64,000 nucleotides of DNA from Maribacter dokdonensis DSW-8 (GCF_001447995.1 NZ_LDPE01000002.1:186001-250000); one strand, 5' to 3'; positions 44,541 to 54,116 are shown, numbered from the stretch's first letter. Notes: generated by a model from the sequence alone, not told the origin. Translations and numbers: made by a program.

Positions 44541-45101
44541 CTAATCCGCCTTTTGCAATTGCCTTAATTTATTAAGCTCGTTTTTTACCTGCCTGTAAAT
44601 AAATACACAGAAAACCGTTAAAAAAACTATGGATGAACATAGTATATATACATAAAAACCAGGTGACAGCGATGCTTTGAACAGAGGTAACAGAATAATA
44701 AACCCAACGGTATAAATAATAATCACCAATGGAGTAATTATAAAATGTGTAAACCTTCTGAAGGAGTAGTATGTAGTCAAATCTTGTTTAAACGTATTAT
44801 AGTCAGCACTAAAATTGATAGATCTTAATCTTCTTAAACTAAAGAGCTCAATACCTATTCTAACCATTAAACTACCGATCATTAAAGCGATCCCCAATAA
44901 AAATGTCGCATTTTTATAGCCGGAAACGTACAGTAGAAAAGCGAACAATGTTATGATTGTAATTGTTAAAACTGCATTCCCTGTTCTTTGTTTGTTTTCA
45001 ATGGATTTTACACTTTTCAAGAGTGATTTAAAACTCTCTTCAGTTGCAGATATCTTAGATTGGTTTTGCCATGTATTTTGTAAATCTTCAAAATTGTTCA
45101 T
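44541..45101 (-). CDS. Four-helix membrane protein, candidate anti-sigma factor
   Basis: The 186-residue protein begins with a cytosolic stretch (MNNFEDLQNTWQNQSKISATEESFKSLLKSVKSIE), followed by two helices (about 45-84), a polar loop and two more helices (about 125-170), then a basic tail. I prefer the ATG at 45101 to a GTG at 45110. Its start overlaps the ECF sigma stop by 14 bases, the position of many anti-sigma factors. The opening DLQ..WQ..K phrase is common in such partners in Bacteroidota. Its regulatory role is inferred from position. Confidence 0.72.
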   Translation of the reverse strand: MNNFEDLQNTWQNQSKISATEESFKSLLKSVKSIENKQRTGNAVLTITIITLFAFLLYVSGYKNATFLLGIALMIGSLMVRIGIELFSLRRLRSINFSADYNTFKQDLTTYYSFRRFTHFIITPLVIIIYTVGFIILLPLFKASLSPGFYVYILCSSIVFLTVFCVFIYRQVKNELNKLRQLQKAD

Positions 45102-45588
45102 GATTTGCACATTTTGTAAGTTGTTGTTTTATTCTATGTATTCTAGTTCTGATAGCGTCATGCTTAATCCCTATGATTTCTGAGATCTCTACTTGTGGCA
45201 CATCTTCTAGTTCCAACAAAATTATAGCCTTGTTAGTGTTACTTAATTGGTTGATGCATTTGTACAATTGAAAAAGCATATCTTCTTTTTCTACAGAATC
45301 TTCACTACTCTCACTTATTTGCAAATCATCAATTTGTAGTTTTTTCTCTTCTTTCTTCTCCCTACGTATTTCTGCCAAACAAGTATTCACACAAATTCTA
45401 TAGATCCATGTAGCTATTCCGCTTTCATTTCTAAACGTATCTAAGTTTTTCCAAACTTTAATGAACGTTTCCTGGGTCAAATCTTTGGCCAGTACATCAT
45501 TACCTCCGGTATACCCCATGCATAAACGCATTACTTTAGGGTAATTAATCTCATATATATTTTTATATGTTGTCTCCTTAGGTGTCAT
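45088..45588 (-). CDS. ECF RNA polymerase sigma factor
   Basis: The 166-residue protein has region 2 (VMRLCMGYTGGNDVLAKDLTQETFIKVWKNLDTF, GIATWIYRICVNTCLAEIRR) and region 4 (LSNTNKAIILLELEDVPQVEISEIIGIKHDAIRTRIHRIKQQL). Its ATG overlaps the TAA of the upstream hydrolase, and its own end overlaps the four-helix protein gene, so the three are translationally coupled. The stimulus is unknown. Confidence 0.92.
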   Translation of the reverse strand: MTPKETTYKNIYEINYPKVMRLCMGYTGGNDVLAKDLTQETFIKVWKNLDTFRNESGIATWIYRICVNTCLAEIRREKKEEKKLQIDDLQISESSEDSVEKEDMLFQLYKCINQLSNTNKAIILLELEDVPQVEISEIIGIKHDAIRTRIHRIKQQLTKCANHEQF

Positions 45589-46430
45589 TAATCCTCTAAT
45601 GCTTTAAGTACATTTTCAATGAACCAATCTGGTTGATCAAACATTATAAAGTGCGAAGATCCCATGGCAAATTCCAAGTTATATTCTTTAAGGGTTTTAT
45701 ACTGACTATTATATGTGGTTTTAGCCATTTCTATCCCATAAGGTTCAGTTGCCGCTAAAATGGTTACAGGTATATCAATTTTAGAAAGGTCGTTACGCAA
45801 ATCCAATTTCAATAAATCAGTATAACCATAGACATATGTTTCTCGATCAGCTTTTATCATCCAATCTTTTATTATTTCTTGGTTTGATGCATCTAAAGCC
45901 ATTCCGCTTGCCATTTGACTGACCATAGACTCAAAATCCTTATCGTTCATGCCCATTACTTTCTTATTATAAGGTGAATCATAAACCATATATTCACTTT
46001 TAAAGTTAGGCATCATTAAAGCACCGGTTGAGGGCAAAGCATCAATTATGATCAATTCTTTAAAAGCACTATTTTCTGTAGCCATCCAAAGTGCTAATGC
46101 ACCGCCTAAACTGTGCCCAAGCAGAACAGCATTATCTAATTTGTTACTAGAAATATACTTAACCAATTCATCTTTAATTTTTGGTAGCCAAGGTTTTTCT
46201 ATAGCGGGCACATCGCCAAAACCGGCAAACGTAAATACATGACATTCATAATCTTTAGATAGCTCAGCAACGGAAGCTTCCCAAACATCACCAGTACAGG
46301 CAAAGCCCGGAAATAAAAGTATTGGTTCACCTTTACCAATGACTTCAACTTTAAAAGGGTTGTCTTGAGCAGTTATTGAAAAGGAGGAAATAAAAAATAA
46401 TGCGAATACTAATAATTTAATTGTTTTCAT
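45588..46430 (-). CDS. Secreted alpha/beta hydrolase
   Basis: The 280-residue protein has a signal peptide (MKTIKLLVFALFFISSF to ITAQ) and the alpha/beta hydrolase core: LLFPGFACTGDVWE (oxyanion region), LLGHSLGGALALW with the nucleophile Ser, an Asp in the LAATEPYGIE region, and a His in GSSHFIMFDQPDWF. An ATG at 46454 is also in frame, but the signal peptide fits 46430. The substrate is unknown. It is the first gene of the ECF locus, and its stop overlaps the sigma ATG. Confidence 0.88.
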   Translation of the reverse strand: MKTIKLLVFALFFISSFSITAQDNPFKVEVIGKGEPILLFPGFACTGDVWEASVAELSKDYECHVFTFAGFGDVPAIEKPWLPKIKDELVKYISSNKLDNAVLLGHSLGGALALWMATENSAFKELIIIDALPSTGALMMPNFKSEYMVYDSPYNKKVMGMNDKDFESMVSQMASGMALDASNQEIIKDWMIKADRETYVYGYTDLLKLDLRNDLSKIDIPVTILAATEPYGIEMAKTTYNSQYKTLKEYNLEFAMGSSHFIMFDQPDWFIENVLKALED

Positions 46431-46503
46431 CGTAAGAGTTTTTGTTTTGTTCACCCTTTAGATTCAAGAATTAAAAAATGTTACCTTTTTATTTGAAAAA
46501 ATA

Positions 46504-47724
46504 TTATTCTGGTTCTACATCCATCCTTTTTATAGCCGTTGTAGCCAAAATAAAGGCAATTAAGAGAAGAACCGCGGCAAGGGCATATGGAGCGCCAGGA
46601 AAATAAATTGAAGTCTCAGGCCTAATAAAATAATAAAATACGGGCGCAAATATAAATTGCCCTAAAATGGCCGTTATGCTAACCAGACCGGTTATAGAGC
46701 CCTGTAAAATTCCCTGCTCTTTTTCCGATACTTGATTAGAAATAACACCTTGTACGGTAGGTCCGGCAATACCACCCAATGCATATGGAATCAAGAATGC
46801 ATACAGCATCCAAGGTTCATGGGCAAAAGAAAACAAGAACATACCCACTGTCCACAATAAAAAGCCATAGATGATAACCTTACGTTTTCCAAATTTTGTC
46901 ACTAATTTACCAACCAAAAACCCTTGAACAACGGCAACCAATAAGCCAACTACCATAAGAGACAATCCTATTTGTCTCGGGTTCCAATCATACCGTTCTA
47001 TCCCGTAATAAGACCATGTAGAAGGTAATGCCTGACCAGCAAGGTTTGCCAAGAAAAATGCAGAAATCAACAGTAGAATTCCCTTATAATTGCGCAATGC
47101 GAACAATGAAACCCCAGGAATCATCTTTGCATAGTTAATTTGTCTTCTGTTCTCCATGGTCAATGATTCTGGAACAAAGAAATATCCGAACAAAAAGTTT
47201 GCAAATGTTAACCCTGCAGCTATATAAAAAGGCAAACGTATATCTATTTCACCAAAAAAACCACCTATACCCGGACCTATAATAAAACCTATTCCGAATG
47301 CAGCACCTATTAATCCGAAGTTCTTTGCTTTGTTTTCTTTGGTACTTACATCAGCAATATAGGCGGATGCCACGGTAAAACTTGCACCAGTAATTCCCGC
47401 TAAAAACCTACCCAAAAACAACCAAACAATAGAAGGTGCCCAAGCGTGGATTAAATAGTCTATACTTAACCCTAACAAGGCGATAAGCAATATGGGACGT
47501 CTACCATATTTATCGGATATTTCACCCAATACAGGCGAAAACAGAAATTGCATACCTGCAAAAGCCGTTGTTAACCACATACCATAGATAATAGCCATAT
47601 GATTGCCTTCACCCGTTAATTCCATAATCAAATCAGGGATAATTGGTAGAATTATACCAATGCCAATGACATCAACAAGAATAGTTATGAATATAAAAAG
47701 TAAGGCGGTTTTATTGGATTTCAT
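46504..47724 (-). CDS. MFS transporter, TCR/Tet-like
   Basis: The 406-residue protein has twelve predicted helices and the drug:H+ antiporter motifs: VDVIGIGIILPIIPDL near residue 16, GEISDKYGRRPILL (motif A) near 70, GRFLAGITGA near 106 and GPGIGGFFGE near 150 (motif C). The TCR/Tet group exports tetracycline in some species, but most chromosomal members have unknown substrates. I start at ATG 47724; an upstream ATG at 47784 runs through the preceding terminator. Confidence 0.88.
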   Translation of the reverse strand: MKSNKTALLFIFITILVDVIGIGIILPIIPDLIMELTGEGNHMAIIYGMWLTTAFAGMQFLFSPVLGEISDKYGRRPILLIALLGLSIDYLIHAWAPSIVWLFLGRFLAGITGASFTVASAYIADVSTKENKAKNFGLIGAAFGIGFIIGPGIGGFFGEIDIRLPFYIAAGLTFANFLFGYFFVPESLTMENRRQINYAKMIPGVSLFALRNYKGILLLISAFFLANLAGQALPSTWSYYGIERYDWNPRQIGLSLMVVGLLVAVVQGFLVGKLVTKFGKRKVIIYGFLLWTVGMFLFSFAHEPWMLYAFLIPYALGGIAGPTVQGVISNQVSEKEQGILQGSITGLVSITAILGQFIFAPVFYYFIRPETSIYFPGAPYALAAVLLLIAFILATTAIKRMDVEPE

Positions 47725-47774
47725 GGTGATGACAAAAGTCGGGTAAAAAAAGGAAAATAAAAGCAATAAAAACA

Positions 47775-47801
47775 AAAACCCCACTGGTTAGTGGGGTTTT
47801 T
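47775..47801 (-). terminator. Terminator of the atp operon
   Basis: AAAAACCCCAC and GTGGGGTTTTT form an 11-base-pair stem around six bases, flanked by A and T runs. It lies about 60 bases beyond the atpG stop on the minus strand. Confidence 0.88.
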
Positions 47802-47861
47802 ATATATAGTTTAAAGCGTTTAAGCTTTAGACAACATGAAGTCATCTATATGTGAACATTT

Positions 47862-48722
47862 TTAATTGTTCAATGCCTCTGCACCACCAACGATTTCTAA
47901 AATTTCATTAGTAATTGCTGCTTGCCTTGCTTTGTTATATGTCAATTTCAATTGGTCACGTAGCTCAGTTGCATTATCTGTAGCCTTGTGCATTGCAGTC
48001 ATACGAGCACCATGTTCACTAGCAAAAGAATCTCTAATACCTTTATACAATTGTGTTTTTAAGGATTTAGGAATCAATTGCTCTATAATTTCAACCTTAG
48101 AAGGCTCAAAAGTATAATCTGCACTTGCCGTTTCTTCTACCTCTAATGGTACAATTGGCAAAAACTGCTCGGTCATAACAATTTGGGTAGCCGCATTTTT
48201 GAATTTGTTGTACACAATATCAATACGGTCATATGCGCCAGCCGTGAACAATTCCATTAAGTTCTCTGCTATTGCTGCAACATTATCAAAGGTTAGATCA
48301 TCAAATACACCACTATGGTTAGCAATAACATTATAGCGTTTACCTAAATAATCATTAGCTTTTTTGCCTACCGCAACAAAATCAACTTCTTTACCTGCAT
48401 AAACATTTTCAACAAGGTTAACAGATTGCTTTAAGATGTTGGTATTAAACGCCCCACATAGACCTCTGTTAGAAGTAACCGATACGACCAAAACTTTATT
48501 CACCGTACGATTATCGGCATAAACACTACCAGAATCACCTTCTAAACTAGCACTTAGGTTTTGTAGTAATTCGGTCAGTTTATCGGCATAAGGTCTCATT
48601 GCCGTAATGGCATCTTGCGCCTTTTTCAATTTTGCAGCAGAAACCATTTTCATGGCACTGGTAATCTGCATCGTTGAAGAAACCGATGAAATCCTATTTC
48701 GTATTTCCTTTAAATTTGCCAT
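47862..48722 (-). CDS. atpG: ATP synthase gamma subunit
   Basis: Gamma is the central rotor shaft of F1. The 286-residue protein has the terminal helices in canonical form: LKEIRNRISSVSSTMQITSAMKMVSAAKLKKAQ at the N-terminus and RMTAMHKATDNATELRDQLKLTYNKARQAAITNEILEIVGGAEAL at the C-terminus. It is the last gene in the operon; beta and epsilon genes do not follow. An 81-base spacer with a hairpin separates it from atpA. Confidence 0.96.
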   Translation of the reverse strand: MANLKEIRNRISSVSSTMQITSAMKMVSAAKLKKAQDAITAMRPYADKLTELLQNLSASLEGDSGSVYADNRTVNKVLVVSVTSNRGLCGAFNTNILKQSVNLVENVYAGKEVDFVAVGKKANDYLGKRYNVIANHSGVFDDLTFDNVAAIAENLMELFTAGAYDRIDIVYNKFKNAATQIVMTEQFLPIVPLEVEETASADYTFEPSKVEIIEQLIPKSLKTQLYKGIRDSFASEHGARMTAMHKATDNATELRDQLKLTYNKARQAAITNEILEIVGGAEALNN

Positions 48723-48736
48723 TTTATTCAGTATTT

Positions 48737-48786
48737 AGTAAAAAGTACAAAGTATTAAGTTGCTTCAACACTTTGTACTTTTTACT
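48737..48786 (-). repeat. Inverted repeat in the atpA-atpG spacer
   Basis: AGTAAAAAGTACAAAGT at 48737-48753 is perfectly complementary to 48770-48786, with an inner GTTG/CAAC pair. Flanking AGTACT-type words repeat. No long T run follows, so it is more likely an mRNA stability or processing element than a terminator. A similar word set lies near 57935-57972. Confidence 0.7.
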
Positions 48787-48803
48787 CAGTACTCAGTACT
48801 TTT

Positions 48804-50384
48804 TTAGTTCTTATATTTCGCAGAAAGCTCTTTACAAACAGAAGTCAAGGTATCTGTTACTTCATCTGTAAGCTTACCAGACTTCAAGGTATCTAGAACA
48901 TCTCTGTGCTTAGCGTTCAAAAACTCCAAATAATCACGTTCGAATTCTTTTACTTTCTCAACAGGAACATCTCTTAACAAGTTTTTAGAACCTGCATAGA
49001 TTATAGCTACCTGATCTTCTACCGTAAATGGATCATTCTGAGCTTGTTTTAATATTTCAACGTTTCTACGTCCTTTTTCAATTACGTTCAATGTCGCAGC
49101 ATCTAAATCTGAACCAAATTTAGCAAAGGCTTCCAATTCACGGAACTGTGCTTGATCCAGTTTCAATGTACCGGCAACTTTCTTCATTGATTTAATCTGA
49201 GCGTTACCACCAACACGAGATACAGAGATACCTACGTTAATTGCTGGTCTAACACCTTGGTTGAATAAATCTTGCTCTAAGAATATCTGTCCGTCAGTAA
49301 TAGAAATTACGTTCGTTGGGATATATGCAGAAACATCACCTGCTTGAGTTTCAATAATTGGCAAAGCCGTTAAAGAACCACCACCTTTTACCATTGGTTT
49401 TAACACCTCTGGCAAATCGTTCATTTCTTTTGCAATATCATCATCATTGATAACTTTTGCAGCACGCTCCAATAATCTAGAGTGTAGGTAGAAAACGTCA
49501 CCTGGGTAAGCCTCACGTCCTGGTGGTCTTCTTAACAAAAGAGACACCTCACGGTAAGCAACCGCTTGTTTTGATAAATCATCATATATAATTAATGCAG
49601 GACGACCTGTATCACGGAAATACTCACCAATAGATGCTCCGGTAAACGGTGCATATACTTGCATTGGCGCAGGATCAGATGCATTAGCAGCTACAATGGT
49701 AGTATATGCCATTGCACCTTTATCTTCCAATACTTGAGCAATACCGGCAACGGTAGATGCTTTCTGACCTATGGCAACATAGATACAGTAAACAGGCTCA
49801 CCAGCATCATAAAATTCTTTTTGGTTTAGAATGGTATCAATACAAACCGTAGTCTTACCAGTTTGACGGTCACCAATAACAAGCTCTCTCTGCCCTCTAC
49901 CAACTGGGATCATCGCATCAATTGCCTTAATACCAGATTGCATTGGCTCTGTTACAGGCTCTCTGTAGATTACACCTGGAGCTTTACGCTCAAGTGGCAT
50001 CTCATAAGTATCACCGGCAATAGGTCCTTTACCATCGATCGGGTTACCTAAGGTATCCACAACACGACCAACAATACCTTCACCAACTTTTACAGAAGCA
50101 ATACGTTGTGTACGCTTAACCGTATCTCCTTCACCAACAGATTTAGAAGGTCCTAAAAGAACCACACCAACGTTATCTTCTTCAAGGTTCAAAACGATAC
50201 CTTCAAGACCGCCTTCGAATTCAACCAATTCTCCATATTGAGCATTAGCTAGTCCGAAAACTCTAGCGATACCATCACCAACCTGTAATACAGTACCTAC
50301 TTCGTCTAAAGTAGCGGTAGCATCGAATCCTGATAATTGTTTCTTTAAAATTGCTGATACTTCAGCGGCTTTTACTCCTGCCAT
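48804..50384 (-). CDS. atpA: ATP synthase alpha subunit
   Basis: Alpha forms the non-catalytic sites of F1. The 526-residue protein has Walker [10 protein letters not shown] near 172, [18 protein letters not shown] near 267, [18 protein letters not shown] near 372 and the usual N-terminal beta crown ([21 protein letters not shown]). It is longer than E. coli alpha (513) through small insertions. Confidence 0.98.
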   Translation of the reverse strand: MAGVKAAEVSAILKKQLSGFDATATLDEVGTVLQVGDGIARVFGLANAQYGELVEFEGGLEGIVLNLEEDNVGVVLLGPSKSVGEGDTVKRTQRIASVKVGEGIVGRVVDTLGNPIDGKGPIAGDTYEMPLERKAPGVIYREPVTEPMQSGIKAIDAMIPVGRGQRELVIGDRQTGKTTVCIDTILNQKEFYDAGEPVYCIYVAIGQKASTVAGIAQVLEDKGAMAYTTIVAANASDPAPMQVYAPFTGASIGEYFRDTGRPALIIYDDLSKQAVAYREVSLLLRRPPGREAYPGDVFYLHSRLLERAAKVINDDDIAKEMNDLPEVLKPMVKGGGSLTALPIIETQAGDVSAYIPTNVISITDGQIFLEQDLFNQGVRPAINVGISVSRVGGNAQIKSMKKVAGTLKLDQAQFRELEAFAKFGSDLDAATLNVIEKGRRNVEILKQAQNDPFTVEDQVAIIYAGSKNLLRDVPVEKVKEFERDYLEFLNAKHRDVLDTLKSGKLTDEVTDTLTSVCKELSAKYKN

Positions 50385-50444
50385 TTTTAATTAGATATAA
50401 GATATTAGACAATGAATGTAACCATTCGTGGTCTTATATTGTTA

Positions 50445-50984
50445 TTATAGACTATTTGAAAATTCTCTTTTTAAGTTATTAAGCTTGTTGCTTACGCTAG
50501 CATCATACTGTAAATCTCCAACTCTTAAGATGAAACCTCCAATAATACTTTCGTCAATTTTACTTTTAATGGTAACCTCATCACCAGTAATAGTAGCAAC
50601 CTGCTTTAATATTTTTTTCTCCATCGCGGCATTTAAAGGTACAGCGGTTGTTACGTAAGCAACATTCTTACCTTTTAATTGCTCATTTAGGATAATGTAT
50701 TTTAAGGCTACCTCATTTAACATACCTAAACGCTTGTTGTCTACCAACATTGTTATAGCGCCTTCCGTAATTGAATTACATCCTTTGAAAATTTCAAGTA
50801 ATGCACTCTTTTTAGAAGTACCGGAAACCACCGGACTTGCCAATACATCTTTTAATTCTTTACTATCTGAAATAGTAGTGGCGATTGAACGCATATCTTT
50901 CTCAACAGCATCCAAGGCTTTGTTTTCCTTGGCCATGTCCAATATTGCCTTTGCGTAACGTAATGCAGCTCTAGATTCGCTCAT
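50445..50984 (-). CDS. atpH: ATP synthase delta subunit
   Basis: Delta links F1 alpha to the peripheral stalk. The 179-residue protein begins with RAALRYAKAILDMAKENKALDAVEKDM, typical of OSCP/delta, and ends with KSKIDESIIGGFILRVGDLQYDASVSNKLNNL. It lies between atpF and atpA with short gaps of 8 and 60 bases. Confidence 0.95.
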   Translation of the reverse strand: MSESRAALRYAKAILDMAKENKALDAVEKDMRSIATTISDSKELKDVLASPVVSGTSKKSALLEIFKGCNSITEGAITMLVDNKRLGMLNEVALKYIILNEQLKGKNVAYVTTAVPLNAAMEKKILKQVATITGDEVTIKSKIDESIIGGFILRVGDLQYDASVSNKLNNLKREFSNSL

Positions 50985-50992
50985 TATTTCTT

Positions 50993-51493
50993 TTAGTTAA
51001 GTTTTATATCGCTCAACATGGTATCTACCAACTTCAATTGCTTGTCATTGCTAGATAACTCCTCTTTTATAACTTTCTCAGCTATTGCTACAGACAATTC
51101 TGCAACTTGACTTTTAATATCGGCAACAGCAGCTTTTTTCTCACTTTCTATAGCAGCTTGCGCTTGTTTCAACATTTTGTCGCCTTCAGCTTTTGCCTGC
51201 TCTTTAGAATCAGCTATCATTTTTTCTTTGATCTCACGAGCTTCTTTCAACATAGATTCACGTTCAGCACGTGCCTCTTGCAACATTCTATCATTATCCG
51301 CTTGTAAGTTTTGCATATCCGCTTTTGCTTTTTCAGCTGCGGCCAATGCTTCTTGAATACCTGTCTCCCTTTCGTTCAAAGAGTTCAAGATAGGTTTCCA
51401 AGCAAATTTTACCATTAAGAAAATTAAACCTAATAATAGAATTGTTTGTACGATAAACAATCCTGGTGAAAAATCATTCAATAAAACTTCCAT
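50993..51493 (-). CDS. atpF: ATP synthase b subunit
   Basis: The peripheral stalk protein has 166 residues with one N-terminal membrane helix (FIVQTILLLGLIFLMVKFAW) and a long charged coiled coil (about 45-150, rich in Ala, Glu and Lys). It starts 87 bases after the atpE stop; a hairpin occupies this spacer. Confidence 0.95.
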   Translation of the reverse strand: MEVLLNDFSPGLFIVQTILLLGLIFLMVKFAWKPILNSLNERETGIQEALAAAEKAKADMQNLQADNDRMLQEARAERESMLKEAREIKEKMIADSKEQAKAEGDKMLKQAQAAIESEKKAAVADIKSQVAELSVAIAEKVIKEELSSNDKQLKLVDTMLSDIKLN

Positions 51494-51532
51494 ATTCTAA
51501 TCTTTAAAATCTAAATCAATAATTAAAAACAT

Positions 51533-51557
51533 TTCCTGTAACCAACCGTTACAGGAA
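51533..51557 (-). promoter_or_regulatory. Attenuator-like hairpin after atpE
   Basis: TTCCTGTAAC pairs perfectly with GTTACAGGAA over a five-base loop. On the transcribed minus strand it is followed by ATGTTTTTAATT. It starts 24 bases after the atpE stop and lies inside the operon, so it may end part of the transcripts or protect the atpE 3' end. Confidence 0.6.
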
Positions 51558-51580
51558 GATGTCTTTGGGTTTTCGTGTTC

Positions 51581-51793
<213 letters not shown>

Positions 51794-51813
51794 TTAAATT
51801 AAAAAAACTCTTG

Positions 51814-52992
51814 TTAAATAAAATCCCCTCTAACATCCTCTACATCTGCCACTTCATGACCGTGAGAATCATGCTCATGGTCGTGATCATGTTCCGCTAC
51901 CGCCATACCTATAAACAAAGCTGAAAGTGCCGTAAAAATATATGCCTGTAAAAAGGCCACCAACACCTCAATAAGCGTGATAAAGAATGATAAAACCAAT
52001 GAAAGACCCGTAGCACCTGCCACACCTAAACTTTCTTTTAGCGTAAACATAATCGCAATTAAGCTCATTACAACAATATGCCCTGCAGATATGTTTGCGA
52101 ACAAACGTACCAATAATGAAAAAGGCTTAATGATAAAAGCACCTGCCAATTCTATAATCGCCAAAATTGGTTTTACGAAAACCGGTACACCTGGCATCCA
52201 CAAAATGTGCATCCAGTAATCTTTGTTACCGCTAACCGTATATATGATCAAGGTAAATATTGCCAAACAAGCTGTAACCGCTATTTGCCCAGTTACATTG
52301 AACCCAAATGGAGTAAGCCCCAACAAGTTCAACACCCATATAAAAAAGAATACCGTTAAAAGATACCCTGTAAATCTTCTGTAATGTTTTTCTCCAATGT
52401 TAGGTCTAGCAATCTCATCTCTAACATATAAAACAAGAGGCTCCAACACTCTACCAAAACCAGTTGGTACACTTTTCTTAGTATATTGTTTAGCTAAAGA
52501 AGAAAATGCAAACAACAATAACAAACCTACCAACAAGATACCAACAACACTTTTAGTAATAGAAAAATCTAAAACTTTATGCGCATTTGTTGCGTGATGT
52601 TCTTCGTCAAAATTTACAGATGAAGCACCAGCTTCCAACTCATAAATTTTACTGTGAAGTTTTACAAATTTAGAACCGTTCTTTTCAACAATTACGTGTC
52701 CGTTATCGTCATGATGAAATTCTGATGACATAAAAGTCACCAAACCATTGCTTGACCAAAGTATTACCGGAAGCGGAAAACCAACATGCTTTCTTTCTCC
52801 AGCATCATTGGTATAGGAGAATAAATGAAAATCATGAGAATCCTTAAGGTGATGTAAAATATACTCATCTACCTGCTCCTTACCACTTACCGCTCCTTCA
52901 GGTGCTGTGTCTGATACCGCGAAACTTTGCAATGAAAAACAAAGTATTAGAAGTTGTAATAAGGTTTTAATCGTATTTGAAACTTGCATCAT
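51814..52992 (-). CDS. atpB: ATP synthase a subunit
   Basis: The a subunit forms the ion half-channels next to the c-ring. The 392 residues exceed the E. coli length by about 120. The extra part is a signal-peptide-like start (ending FAVSDTA) and an N-terminal extracytoplasmic region to about residue 140, as usual in Bacteroidota. The essential Arg lies in LLVRLFANISAGH near 295. The C-terminus is His/Asp-rich (EHDHDHEHDSHGHE), which could bind metal. It has its own promoter. Confidence 0.95.
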   Translation of the reverse strand: MMQVSNTIKTLLQLLILCFSLQSFAVSDTAPEGAVSGKEQVDEYILHHLKDSHDFHLFSYTNDAGERKHVGFPLPVILWSSNGLVTFMSSEFHHDDNGHVIVEKNGSKFVKLHSKIYELEAGASSVNFDEEHHATNAHKVLDFSITKSVVGILLVGLLLLFAFSSLAKQYTKKSVPTGFGRVLEPLVLYVRDEIARPNIGEKHYRRFTGYLLTVFFFIWVLNLLGLTPFGFNVTGQIAVTACLAIFTLIIYTVSGNKDYWMHILWMPGVPVFVKPILAIIELAGAFIIKPFSLLVRLFANISAGHIVVMSLIAIMFTLKESLGVAGATGLSLVLSFFITLIEVLVAFLQAYIFTALSALFIGMAVAEHDHDHEHDSHGHEVADVEDVRGDFI

Positions 52993-53032
52993 TAGTTCTT
53001 TATCAAAAAATTAAGCTCCTAGAAATTTTGCG

Positions 53033-53065
53033 CAAAAGTAGTCAATAATAACATAACCATCCCAA
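53033..53065 (-). promoter_or_regulatory. Promoter of atpB
   Basis: TTG (53063-53065), a 22-base spacer and TACTTTTG (53033-53040, exact) on the minus strand. The leader to the atpB ATG would be about 35 bases. This is the best promoter match in the window and would let the F0F1 genes be made independently of the PorW-bactofilin genes upstream. Confidence 0.65.
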
Positions 53066-53082
53066 TTTTAAAGCTTTAAAAT

Positions 53083-53475
53083 TTACAGACTTTTATTCCC
53101 CATTATTTTGGCAATAAAAAACACCTCTAGAAATAGAAAAATTAAAATCGGAATCAACAGCATTCCTCTATATAACTGAGGCATAATACGTTCTCCAAGT
53201 AAGTATGGGTAAAAGATCATAGCAAACAACGTAATCTTAAATACAAGTGCCGCCATGTATAGAAACCCTAATTGCTGAAAAAATGAATTGTTTTTAGCCG
53301 CAATGAAAAAGACAATCACCAATACGAGTGAAAACACATAATGAAATGTATAGGCTTTTTTCAATAATGGAATAAAATAAGGTTCAGCATTGCTTAAAAG
53401 CTGATCTTGTAAAAAAAAAGAAGTCGCGCCCACAACAGTGAACACGACTATATATAAAATGATATTTTTTAGCAA
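53083..53475 (-). CDS. Four-helix membrane protein upstream of atpB (DUF6168-like)
   Basis: The 130-residue protein has four hydrophobic segments (about 4-20, 45-60, 69-92 and 100-124) with a charged loop after the first. The start is TTG at 53475, because no in-frame ATG precedes the first helix. From memory it matches DUF6168 proteins found beside ATP synthase genes in Flavobacteriia. Its position beside AtpZ suggests a helper in c-ring assembly or ion supply, as for AtpI; this is not proven. Confidence 0.65.
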   Translation of the reverse strand: MLKNIILYIVVFTVVGATSFFLQDQLLSNAEPYFIPLLKKAYTFHYVFSLVLVIVFFIAAKNNSFFQQLGFLYMAALVFKITLFAMIFYPYLLGERIMPQLYRGMLLIPILIFLFLEVFFIAKIMGNKSL

Positions 53476-53479
53476 CGTT

Positions 53480-53713
53480 TTATTTATTTAATGCCATAAC
53501 CTTTTTTATGACCAAATAGATAGACAAAAATACTGCAAGTAAAGTAAATGTATCTTCTAAAAACGTTTTTTCATATTTTTCATCTAACCATTCTCCTAAA
53601 AGATTGCCCAAAAATATAGTGACACCCATTTGTATGGCAACACCAGATAAGCTTGCGGCGTTTCTTAAAAGCTCAGAATTATCATTGTCTTTACGAGGCT
53701 TTTGCGGCTCCAT
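53480..53713 (-). CDS. AtpZ/AtpI family protein
   Basis: The 77-residue protein has a polar start (MEPQKPRKDNDNSELLRN) and two helices, with GVAIQMGVTIFLGNLLGEWLDEKY between about 26 and 49, the AtpZ signature. AtpZ/AtpI are thought to bring Mg2+ or ions and help build the c-ring. The ATG at 53713 is chosen: it overlaps the bactofilin end by 23 bases, whereas the longer open frame adds no homologous part. Confidence 0.82.
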   Translation of the reverse strand: MEPQKPRKDNDNSELLRNAASLSGVAIQMGVTIFLGNLLGEWLDEKYEKTFLEDTFTLLAVFLSIYLVIKKVMALNK

Positions 53714-54113
53714 TGTTCGGTGCTTTAAAACCTGCAGGGTTACTTCCTCCTTTTTTACCGCCCATGTTACAAGAAGCATTAAAAGTAGCACCTGGTTCTA
53801 CTGCCAGCTTACTTACAGATACCGTACCTTCTATTACAGCAGATGATTTTAAGGATAACAGATCAGATACCAATAATTCGCCATTAAAACTACCTTCTAT
53901 ATCTGCATTTACACATTCTACTTTACCATGAATATAGCCGTCTTTGCCAATGACCACTTTGCCAGAGGTTTTTACATTACCATCTAACTTTCCATCTATA
54001 CGAAAATCTGCTTCTGAGATGATATCTCCTTTGATTTTGGTATTCTTCTCTATTCTGTTGGGTTGTCCTCCTATTTCATTCATAGCTTTAGGTTTTTGTC
54101 TGTCTGAAAACAT
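53691..54113 (-). CDS. Bactofilin (polymer-forming cytoskeletal protein)
   Basis: Bactofilins polymerise without nucleotide into scaffolds for wall enzymes or stalk and motility structures. The 140-residue protein has a right-handed beta-helix core (about 20-110) with regular G.I...GK..G.V..SG.V.IG..G.I.G.V steps, and a Gly/Asn/Ala tail. It lies three bases after the PorW/SprE stop and overlaps AtpZ, so it joins a secretion gene to the ATP synthase genes. Confidence 0.93.
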   Translation of the reverse strand: MFSDRQKPKAMNEIGGQPNRIEKNTKIKGDIISEADFRIDGKLDGNVKTSGKVVIGKDGYIHGKVECVNADIEGSFNGELLVSDLLSLKSSAVIEGTVSVSKLAVEPGATFNASCNMGGKKGGSNPAGFKAPNNGAAKAS

Positions 54114-54116
54114 TGT

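Noticed and set aside
46504..47724. MFS gene considered as a tetracycline-resistance determinant
   Set aside because: The family is right but sequence motifs alone cannot give the substrate, and the chromosomal setting shows no transfer signs.
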